Shown here piece after piece: positions 48,303 through 54,328 of a stretch of 64,000 bases of DNA. Position 1 is the first letter of the stretch. Every line of letters starts with the position of its first letter. This DNA is from Streptomyces sp. SCUT-3 (GTDB lineage: Bacteria; Actinomycetota; Actinomycetes; Streptomycetales; Streptomycetaceae): contig NZ_CP046907.1 in the NCBI RefSeq assembly GCF_014083985.1, positions 690,501 to 754,500 on the forward strand, written 5' to 3'. Position numbers and translations under genes: made by a program. Below the pieces are notes generated by a model. That model saw only the letters and a list, made by a program, of their open reading frames with translations, was not told where the DNA came from and did no database searches.

Positions 48303-48337
48303 TTCCCACATCCGGGATAGGATCCCGAATATGGGAA
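48303..48337. promoter_or_regulatory. Nested palindrome over the -10 and start codon of the regulator
   Basis: TTCCCA-N4-CGGGAT-N3-ATCCCG-N4-TGGGAA: two concentric perfect 6-bp dyads with the same centre at 48320. The centre contains TAGGAT (48318-48323), a good Streptomyces -10, and the right outer arm overlaps the ATG at 48331. With 7 nt from -10 to ATG the transcript is probably leaderless, and the site looks like an autoregulatory operator. Confidence 0.65.
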
Positions 48338-48924
48338 CATCCGAAGAAGGACCTCCCGCTCCCGAATCCGGGGGGATGGAGGCACGGCTGGCGGGGCGTC
48401 TCGCCGAGCTGCGCGGCGAACGCGACTGGTCGCTGGAGGAGCTGGCGCGGCGCACGGGCGTGAGCCGCTCGACGCTGTCGAGGCTGGAGCGCGCGGAGAT
48501 CAGCCCGACGGCCGCCCTGCTGGGCAGGTTGTGCGCGGTGTACGGGCGGACGATGTCGCAACTGCTGGCCGAGGTGGAGTCGGAGCCGCCGCAGCTGGTC
48601 CGGGCCGGCCGGCAGGCGGTGTGGCGGGACGAGGCCTCGGGCTTCGTCCGGCGGTCGGTCTCCCCGCCCCACCCCGGGCTGCGCGGCGAGGTCGTCGAGG
48701 GCACCCTGCGGCCGGGCGCGGACATCTCCTACGACGGGCCGGCCGTCCCCGGCATGGAACAGCACATCTGGGTGCTGGATGGCGCGCTGGAGGTGACCGT
48801 CGGCAGCAGTGTGCACGAGCTCGGCGCGGGGGACTGCCTGCGCTTCCGCCTGTGGGACCGTTCGCGGTTCCGCTGCCCGGGGCCCGGCCCGGTCCGCTAC
48901 GCCCTGGTGATCGTCCTGCCGTGA
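48331..48924 (+). CDS. XRE-family regulator with C-terminal cupin domain
   Basis: 197 aa. N-terminal helix-turn-helix of the XRE/lambda-repressor type (LAELRGERDWSLEELARRTG, then VSRSTLSRLERAEISPT), residues about 20-75. A cupin beta-barrel follows (about 110-195) with EQHIWVLDGALEVTVGSS and GAGDCLRFRLWD, usually a small-molecule sensor. It is followed 82 nt later by a GNAT gene, a common pairing. Probably autoregulated and leaderless (see the palindrome over its start). It may also control the divergent VOC gene. Confidence 0.9.
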   Translation: MGTSEEGPPAPESGGMEARLAGRLAELRGERDWSLEELARRTGVSRSTLSRLERAEISPTAALLGRLCAVYGRTMSQLLAEVESEPPQLVRAGRQAVWRDEASGFVRRSVSPPHPGLRGEVVEGTLRPGADISYDGPAVPGMEQHIWVLDGALEVTVGSSVHELGAGDCLRFRLWDRSRFRCPGPGPVRYALVIVLP

Positions 48925-49006
48925 GGCTCCGGGCGCGCCCCGGCCCGCGGCCGGACCGCGCCGTCCCCAATCACCCGCTTTCCGCGCCGGCGCAAGGAGT
49001 CCCGCG

Positions 49007-49537
49007 TTGCACACCATCACCCGCCTGTCCGCCGACGAGTTCCGCGCCGGCGTGGAGGGCCTGGCCGGCGTCCTCGCCGACACCGTCGCCGGCGGATCCT
49101 CCGTCGGCTTCCTCTCCCCCTTCGGCCGGGACGCGGCTGCGGCCTGGTGGCGGACCCGGCAGCCCGCCGTGGACGACGGCAGCCTCGTCGTCTGGGCGGC
49201 CCACGGGCCCGGCGGCGTCGCCGACGGCATCGCCGGCACCGTCGGTCTCGCCCTGGAGCCCAAGCCCAACGGCCGGCACCGCGCCGAGGTCGTCAAGCTC
49301 ATGGTCCACCGCGACGCCCGCGGCCGGGGCCTGGGCCGCGCCCTCCTCGCCACCGCCGAGCAGGCCGCCGCGCGGGCCGGAGCAGGCCTGCTGCTCCTCG
49401 ACACCGAGACCGGCAGCACCGCGGAGCGCCTCTACCTCGCGTCCGGCTGGACCCGGTACGGCGTCGTCCCCGGTTACGCGACCGACCCGGCCGGCGTCCT
49501 GCGCGACTGCAGCTTCTTCTACAAGCAGCTCGCCTGA
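49007..49537 (+). CDS. GNAT-family N-acetyltransferase
   Basis: 176 aa. The acetyl-CoA-binding signature RDARGRGLGRALLATAEQAA is preceded by the strand AEVVKLMVH and followed by GLLLLDTETGSTAERLYLASGW, the full GNAT core. The TTG start at 49007 is supported by AAGGAG 7 nt upstream. It lies in an apparent operon with the XRE-cupin regulator. The substrate is unknown and could be an antibiotic or other amine. Confidence 0.9.
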   Translation: MHTITRLSADEFRAGVEGLAGVLADTVAGGSSVGFLSPFGRDAAAAWWRTRQPAVDDGSLVVWAAHGPGGVADGIAGTVGLALEPKPNGRHRAEVVKLMVHRDARGRGLGRALLATAEQAAARAGAGLLLLDTETGSTAERLYLASGWTRYGVVPGYATDPAGVLRDCSFFYKQLA

Positions 49538-49572
49538 ACGGACTGCGCGGCCCTCCGGACGCAAAGCCGGAC

Positions 49573-49620
49573 GCGGGGCCGGGCGCGGGGCCGGGCGCGG
49601 GGCCGGGCGCGGGGCCCGGC
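49573..49620. repeat. Four 12-bp tandem repeats
   Basis: Unit GCGGGGCCGGGC, three perfect copies and a fourth with one change, filling the gap between the convergent GNAT and DJ-1 genes. It may help terminate transcription. Confidence 0.75.
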
Positions 49621-49631
49621 GCCGCGCGGGA

Positions 49632-50267
49632 CTACTGGAGGACGAACCGGCTCATGGCTCGGAGCTTGTCGACGACCGCGGCGGGGGCCTTCCGGGGCGA
49701 ACCCGCGTCGTACGGCGGCCGGGGGTCGTACTCGGTCCCCAGCTGGACGGCCTGCGCGTGCTCGTCGCCGGCGACCTTTCCGACCAGGGTGAGGCCCATG
49801 TCGATTCCGGAGGAGACTCCGGCCGCGGTGATGAACTTGCCGTCGGTGACGACGCGTTCGCCGGTCGGTTCGGCGCCGAACGCGGCGAGTCCGTCGAGCG
49901 CCAGCCAGTGCGAGGTGGCGCGGCGGCCTCTGAGCAGCCCGGCCGCCGCGAGCAGGAGGGACCCCGTGCACACCGAAGTCGTCCAGGTGCTGGTCGCGTC
50001 GGCGGTGCGCAGCCAGTCGAGCAGCGCCCTGTTCTCCATCTGGGCGGACTGGCCCGGGCCGCCGGGCACCACCACGATGTCGGGGGCCGGCACCTCCTCG
50101 AGTCCCTTGTCCGCGACGAACGCGAGGTCGCCGCGGTCGTTGCGGACGGGGCCCGGCCGTTCGGCGACGAAGACCGTTTCGGCGCCCGGGATGCGGCAGA
50201 GCATCTCGTACGGGCCGACGGCGTCCAGTGCGGTGAGGCGTTCGAAGAGGACGATCGCGATCTGCAT
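49632..50267 (-). CDS. DJ-1/PfpI family protein (isonitrile hydratase-like)
   Basis: 211 aa. DJ-1/PfpI alpha/beta fold with the nucleophile elbow VCTGSLLLAAAGLL holding the reactive Cys, VVPGGPG upstream, and RRATSHW downstream, as in isonitrile hydratases. ATG 50267 lies 12 nt after the stop of the AraC-type regulator with GAAAGG upstream, so it is co-transcribed. It may hydrate an isonitrile or act as a glyoxalase-like stress protein. Confidence 0.88.
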   Translation of the reverse strand: MQIAIVLFERLTALDAVGPYEMLCRIPGAETVFVAERPGPVRNDRGDLAFVADKGLEEVPAPDIVVVPGGPGQSAQMENRALLDWLRTADATSTWTTSVCTGSLLLAAAGLLRGRRATSHWLALDGLAAFGAEPTGERVVTDGKFITAAGVSSGIDMGLTLVGKVAGDEHAQAVQLGTEYDPRPPYDAGSPRKAPAAVVDKLRAMSRFVLQ

Positions 50268-50279
50268 GGTCCGTGCCTT

Positions 50280-51251
50280 TCAGCGGGCGGTTTCCCGCGG
50301 TGAGTACGGGTGGAAGCGGCGGCGGTATTCGGCCGGGGACGTGTCCAGGGCTTTGACGAAGGCGCGGCGCATCGCCTCGGGGGTGCCGTAGCCGCAGGCG
50401 CGGGAGATCTGCCCCACGCCGTCGGACGTGTCCTCGAGGAGCCGCCGTGCGTGCTCCAGGCGTACGCGCTCGACGTACCTGCCCGGTGTCGTCCCGGTCT
50501 CCGACCGGAAGGCGCGGGCGAAGTGCCGGGGGGAGAGGCCGGCGCGGTCCGCGAGGTTCTCGACGGACAGGTCCGCGTCCGGGTGCTCGGTGATCCACTG
50601 CTGGACCTGGCGCAGGGGTTCCCGGCGGGCGGTCTGGGCGGCGAGCTGGGCGCTGAACTGGGCCTGGTTGCCGGGGCGCCGGAGGAAGACGACGAGGTGG
50701 CGGGCGACGGCGAGCGCGGTGTCCCTGCCGTGGTCCTCCTCGACCAGGGTGAGCGCGAGGTCGATGCCCGCGGTGACCCCGGCGGAGGTCGTGATGTTGC
50801 CGTCGCGTACGAGGATCGGCTCCGGGTCGACGTCCACGGCCGGGTGGGTCCTGGCCAGGTGGCCGCAGAGCGACCAGTGCGTCGTCGCCCGGCGGCCGTC
50901 GAGCAGCCCGGCGCCGGCCAGCAGCAGCGCGCCGCTGCACACGGACACGATGCGCTCGGCGTGCCGGGCGTGCTCCCGCAGCCAGTCGATCAGCCGGGGG
51001 TCGGGGCGGCGGGTGCCGTTGCCGCCCGGGACGAGCAGGGTGTGCGGCGTCCCGGCTTCGGTCAGCGCGCAGTCCGGGACGAGGGTGAGACCGCTGGAGG
51101 TGCGGACGGGGGCGCCGTCGAGCGAGGCGGTGCGGATCCCGTACGGATCCCCGCCGAGGCGCCCCGCCCCCGTGAACACCTCCACGGGGCCGGTCACGTC
51201 GAGGCTCTGCATGTCGTCGAAGACGACGACCAGCACGGATCGCTGCGTCAT
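50280..51251 (-). CDS. GlxA-type AraC-family regulator with DJ-1-like domain
   Basis: 323 aa. The N-terminal DJ-1/PfpI-like amidotransferase domain (about 1-190) keeps a cysteine in VCSGALLLAGAGLL. The C-terminal AraC double helix-turn-helix (about 215-310) contains LADRAGLSPRHFARAFRSET and ARRLLEDTSDGVGQISRACG. The start is ATG 51251, with AAGG 9 nt upstream, overlapping the MFS stop (ATGA); ATG 51260 is less likely. It sits between an exporter and a DJ-1/PfpI enzyme gene and probably controls this operon. Confidence 0.9.
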   Translation of the reverse strand: MTQRSVLVVVFDDMQSLDVTGPVEVFTGAGRLGGDPYGIRTASLDGAPVRTSSGLTLVPDCALTEAGTPHTLLVPGGNGTRRPDPRLIDWLREHARHAERIVSVCSGALLLAGAGLLDGRRATTHWSLCGHLARTHPAVDVDPEPILVRDGNITTSAGVTAGIDLALTLVEEDHGRDTALAVARHLVVFLRRPGNQAQFSAQLAAQTARREPLRQVQQWITEHPDADLSVENLADRAGLSPRHFARAFRSETGTTPGRYVERVRLEHARRLLEDTSDGVGQISRACGYGTPEAMRRAFVKALDTSPAEYRRRFHPYSPRETAR

Positions 51252-52531
51252 GGCGTCCATCCTTCGCCGCGGCCACGACGGCTGCAATGACGAATGTCCC
51301 ACCTTTTCTGCCGTCCGGGCCCGCCCTGTCCGGGCCGGCACCCGGGCAGGGCGGCCGAGGACCGGCGGCCCCTGGGAATGCGTCCGGGCGTCAGAGCCAG
51401 GGCCAGGGTGACGGCGACGGAGAGCACCGCCGTCACCGCCATCGCCGTCGGGGGCGAGGCGTACTGGGCGACGGCCCCCGCGAGGGCGGCGCCGATCCCC
51501 TGCCAGGCGAGCATGCCGGAGGAGTGCAGCCCGAGGGCGTGACCGCTCAGTCGGTGCGGGGTCATGGCAGTCAGGCGCTCCTGGAGCAGCAGGCTCGCCG
51601 CGTACCCGACCGAGGCGAGGGTGACGGCCGCCACCGCCAGGGGCAGCGCCGGGTCGAGAGCGAAGACCGTGTACGGGGCGGCGAGCAGCAGGAGCAGGGC
51701 GGGGGCGAGCCGCTCCCGCAGCCGGCTGGGGAGGAAACGGCCGACCAGGACGTCACCGGCCAGCATCCCGAGCGCGGCGGAGGCGAGGAGGAGTCCCGCG
51801 TGCCGGGGCGAGTAGGACACGAAGAGGGCTTCGCAGCCGACGATCAGCCCGTTGGGCACCCACAGGGCGAGGTAGACGCGGCGGCGGGGCCCGGAGGACC
51901 ACAGCAGCGCGTTGTTCCGCCGGGTTCCGGCGACCGACGGCCGGCCGGCGGCACGCGGCGGGTGACCGGCGAGGCCGAACCGGGCGACGGCTGCGGCGGC
52001 GAGGTGCAGGGCGGCGCCGACGAGCAGCGCGCCGCGCGGCGACAGGGCGGCCACGAGCAAGCCGCCGGCCGCGAACCCGCAGGTCTGCACGGCGCCGGCG
52101 GACATGTTGAGCACGGAGCGGCCGAGCAGGTATCCGTCCCGGCCGAGGATCTCGTTGAGCAGTCCGTAGCGCACCCCGCCGCCCGGGGAGGCGACCGTCC
52201 CCAGGACCAGAAGGACGGCGAAGACCGCCTGCACGGGCAGGCCCGGAACGGCCTGTACGGCGGTGCCGAGGCCGAGGAGCAGTCCCAGGCCCGTCAGCGC
52301 GGCGCGCGGCGGGAGCCGGTCGGCCGCCGACAGCAGCGTCAGCGCGCCGGCCACCTGGGCGAGGGAGGGGCCGAACATGGCGAGGGCGGAGAGCAGAGGT
52401 GACCCGGTCCGCTCGTGGACGAGCAGGGCCAGGGCCAGGCCGCTCACCGTCTGGGCCGCCACTTGGGCGGAGGCGTTCAGGAAGAGGGGAGTGAACTCCG
52501 GTGTCCGGAGGAGTTCCCGGTAGGTCCGCAT
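51248..52531 (-). CDS. MFS transporter
   Basis: 427 aa with 11-12 membrane helices. It opens with YRELLRTPEFTPLFLNASAQ, the usual first-helix region of MFS drug exporters in Streptomyces, and has RLSGHALGLHSSGMLAWQGIG in the second half. The C-terminal 45 residues are basic and polar and end in an ATGA overlap with the AraC-type regulator, giving a three-gene coupled operon. Divergent from an ArsR-like regulator across a 60-bp operator-rich gap. Probably an exporter; substrate unknown. Confidence 0.87.
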   Translation of the reverse strand: MRTYRELLRTPEFTPLFLNASAQVAAQTVSGLALALLVHERTGSPLLSALAMFGPSLAQVAGALTLLSAADRLPPRAALTGLGLLLGLGTAVQAVPGLPVQAVFAVLLVLGTVASPGGGVRYGLLNEILGRDGYLLGRSVLNMSAGAVQTCGFAAGGLLVAALSPRGALLVGAALHLAAAAVARFGLAGHPPRAAGRPSVAGTRRNNALLWSSGPRRRVYLALWVPNGLIVGCEALFVSYSPRHAGLLLASAALGMLAGDVLVGRFLPSRLRERLAPALLLLLAAPYTVFALDPALPLAVAAVTLASVGYAASLLLQERLTAMTPHRLSGHALGLHSSGMLAWQGIGAALAGAVAQYASPPTAMAVTAVLSVAVTLALALTPGRIPRGRRSSAALPGCRPGQGGPGRQKRWDIRHCSRRGRGEGWTP

Positions 52532-52541
52532 GTCCGTAAGG

Positions 52542-52559
52542 CTCGGCGGGCCCGCCGAG
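52542..52559. promoter_or_regulatory. Perfect 18-bp palindrome before the MFS gene
   Basis: CTCGGCGGG-CCCGCCGAG without spacer, 10 nt upstream of the MFS ATG and in the 60-bp gap between the divergent MFS and ArsR-like genes. Placement over the exporter promoter or leader suggests an operator. Confidence 0.5.
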
Positions 52560-52570
52560 GGGTCGTTACT

Positions 52571-52590
52571 GTTTCGCGGGGAGGCGAAAC
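52571..52590. promoter_or_regulatory. GTTTCGC-N6-GCGAAAC dyad over the regulator's ribosome site
   Basis: Perfect 7-bp arms with a 6-nt spacer that includes part of GGGGAGG, the ribosome-binding site of the gene starting at 52592. Likely operator for autoregulation by the ArsR-like protein and for repression of the divergent MFS gene. Confidence 0.6.
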
Positions 52591-52591
52591 G

Positions 52592-53593
52592 ATGGGGTGG
52601 TGGCTGGTCGACGCGGACACGCTCGCCGGGAGCCGGTTCGTCGTCTCCCCCCTGGCCGAGGCCACCGCGGCGCTGAAGACCCTGGACCGGGCAGCCGCCT
52701 CGCACCCGGGCGAACGCGCCTGGCTCGACGCCCACCTGCCCGCCTACCGGGAGCGCCTGGCCGGCGACCCGGTCACCGGGCTCCTCGTACGGGCCGGCCT
52801 GGGGCGCGCGTGGAACGCGGACTTCCTCACCCCCACGCCGACGGGTGACGGCGGGCCGACATTCGAGGAGGAGCTGGCGCGGGTGCGGGAGACACCGGCC
52901 GAGGAGGCCCGTGCCCACCTGGCCGTGTCGCTGGACGGCCGGTTGCCCGCCCGGCTGGACCGCTCCGACCTGCCCGAGCGCGCCGCCGAAATCCTCCGGT
53001 GGGTGTGGGCGGAGACGGTGCTCCCCCATTGGCCGCGGCGCCGGAGGATCATCGAGGCCGACATCGTCGCGCGGACGGCGCAGTTGGGCCGGGGCGGCTG
53101 GGCCGCGGCCCTGAACGGCATGCGCCCCGGGATGCGCTGGCTCGGGGAGGGCCGGTTGCAGATCAACACCCGCGACCACCCGCCGCGGGAGGCCTCCGGG
53201 GCGCGGTTGCTGTTCGTCCCGGTCACCCCGGACCGGGGCTGGGTGGCGTGGGACACTCCCCCGGCTCCCGGCCCGGGACGCCCCGGGCACCGCCGGTACG
53301 CCGTGGTGTACCCGTGCTCGGGCGCGCTGGCCGGAACGGACCGCGCGCCGGTGCCCGAGCCCCTGGGCCGGCTGCTCGGGCCCGCACGGGCGGCCGTCCT
53401 CTGCCTCCTCGGCACCCCGATGAGCACGACGCAGCTCGTGGCGCTCACCGGCCAGGGGCTGGGATCGGTCGGCCGCCACCTGAGGGTCCTGCTCGACGCC
53501 GGCCTGGTCCGGCGGCGACGCGCCGGGCGGTCCGTCCTGTACTACCGGACGGACACGGGCGAGGTCCTGGTGGGGGCCCGAGGCAACGGTTGA
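52592..53593 (+). CDS. ArsR-like winged-helix regulator (long form)
   Basis: 333 aa. A large N-terminal region (about 1-245) of unassigned fold, rich in Arg and Trp, precedes a C-terminal winged helix: RAAVLCLLGTPMSTTQLVAL, GSVGRHLRVLLDAGLVRRRR and SVLYYRTDTG, the ArsR/SmtB pattern. This N-long arrangement is a known Streptomyces type paired with divergent MFS exporters. ATG 52592 follows GGGGAGG. Its own promoter holds a GTTTCGC dyad. It probably represses the MFS gene until a ligand binds. Confidence 0.87.
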   Translation: MGWWLVDADTLAGSRFVVSPLAEATAALKTLDRAAASHPGERAWLDAHLPAYRERLAGDPVTGLLVRAGLGRAWNADFLTPTPTGDGGPTFEEELARVRETPAEEARAHLAVSLDGRLPARLDRSDLPERAAEILRWVWAETVLPHWPRRRRIIEADIVARTAQLGRGGWAAALNGMRPGMRWLGEGRLQINTRDHPPREASGARLLFVPVTPDRGWVAWDTPPAPGPGRPGHRRYAVVYPCSGALAGTDRAPVPEPLGRLLGPARAAVLCLLGTPMSTTQLVALTGQGLGSVGRHLRVLLDAGLVRRRRAGRSVLYYRTDTGEVLVGARGNG

Positions 53594-53662
53594 GGGCCCG
53601 GGCGCGGGCAGCGGCCTCCGCCACCGGTCGTGGTCGTGGAGGGCGGTGCCGCGCCCGGGCCC
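53594..53662. terminator. Long hairpin between convergent genes
   Basis: Perfect 14-bp outer arms (GGGCCCGGGCGCGG at 53594-53607 and its complement at 53649-53662) with additional imperfect pairing inside (CCTCCGCCACC with GTGGAGG). It starts directly after the ArsR-like stop and probably stops both converging transcripts. Confidence 0.65.
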
Positions 53663-53725
53663 GGGCGTCGGGCCGTCAGGGCCCCGGGGCCTCAGTGGTC
53701 CGGGGTCCTGACGGCTGCCGTCGGG

Positions 53726-54295
53726 TCAGGACTTCCCGGAGAGGCGGACGGTGAAGTCGCACCACTCGGTCCACTCCGAGGTGGCGGACTCGTCCTTGAC
53801 CCGGACCCGCCAGCGGTGGGCGCCGTCCGAGAGCCTGCCCTCGGGGATCTGCAGCACGGCGGTGTGGCCGGCACGGCTCCTGGTGGTCTTGCGGACGACC
53901 TGCTTGCCGGCCGGCCCGTCCACCTCGAAGGTCACCTTCCAGCCGGACCCGTTGGCGTTCCCGGGCGGCTGCTCGGGCGTCCCGGGAGGCGCCACCGACT
54001 CCAGGGTGGCGGCGAGGACCGGGTTCGCGGCCGTCACCAGCGGCTCTCCTCCCGGGCTCCCGCAGAGCTGGAACGTCTCGTACGGGCCGTCGGAGACCCG
54101 CGGGTCGCCGGGGGTCCCCAGGAGCCGGGACGGGTCGGCGGCGGGGGCCTCCTGCACGTCGGCGGCGGGCGCCGCCTGCACGGTGTCCGGACCGGTGACG
54201 GCCATGGGGGCGAGGACCGCGACGGCGGCGGCTGCCGCCGCCAGTGCGGCCGCGTGCCGGGGCCGCATCCGCGGCTTGGTGGTCAACAGGCGCAT
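53726..54295 (-). CDS. Secreted protein with an Ig-like/fibronectin-like domain
   Basis: 189 aa. Signal peptide (about 1-42, ending near QAA), an Ala/Pro linker, then an apparent beta-sandwich ending WRVRVKDESATSEWTEWCDF, the pattern of extracellular fibronectin-III-like modules. Two cysteines may pair. It follows the large haloperoxidase-like gene by 33 nt on the same strand, so they are probably co-transcribed. Such modules recur as tandem domains in DNRLRE-type actinobacterial proteins; here it is free-standing. Confidence 0.75.
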   Translation of the reverse strand: MRLLTTKPRMRPRHAAALAAAAAAVAVLAPMAVTGPDTVQAAPAADVQEAPAADPSRLLGTPGDPRVSDGPYETFQLCGSPGGEPLVTAANPVLAATLESVAPPGTPEQPPGNANGSGWKVTFEVDGPAGKQVVRKTTRSRAGHTAVLQIPEGRLSDGAHRWRVRVKDESATSEWTEWCDFTVRLSGKS

Positions 54296-54328
54296 GGCTT
54301 CTGTCTCTTCCCTCGTGCGGTCGGCGGG

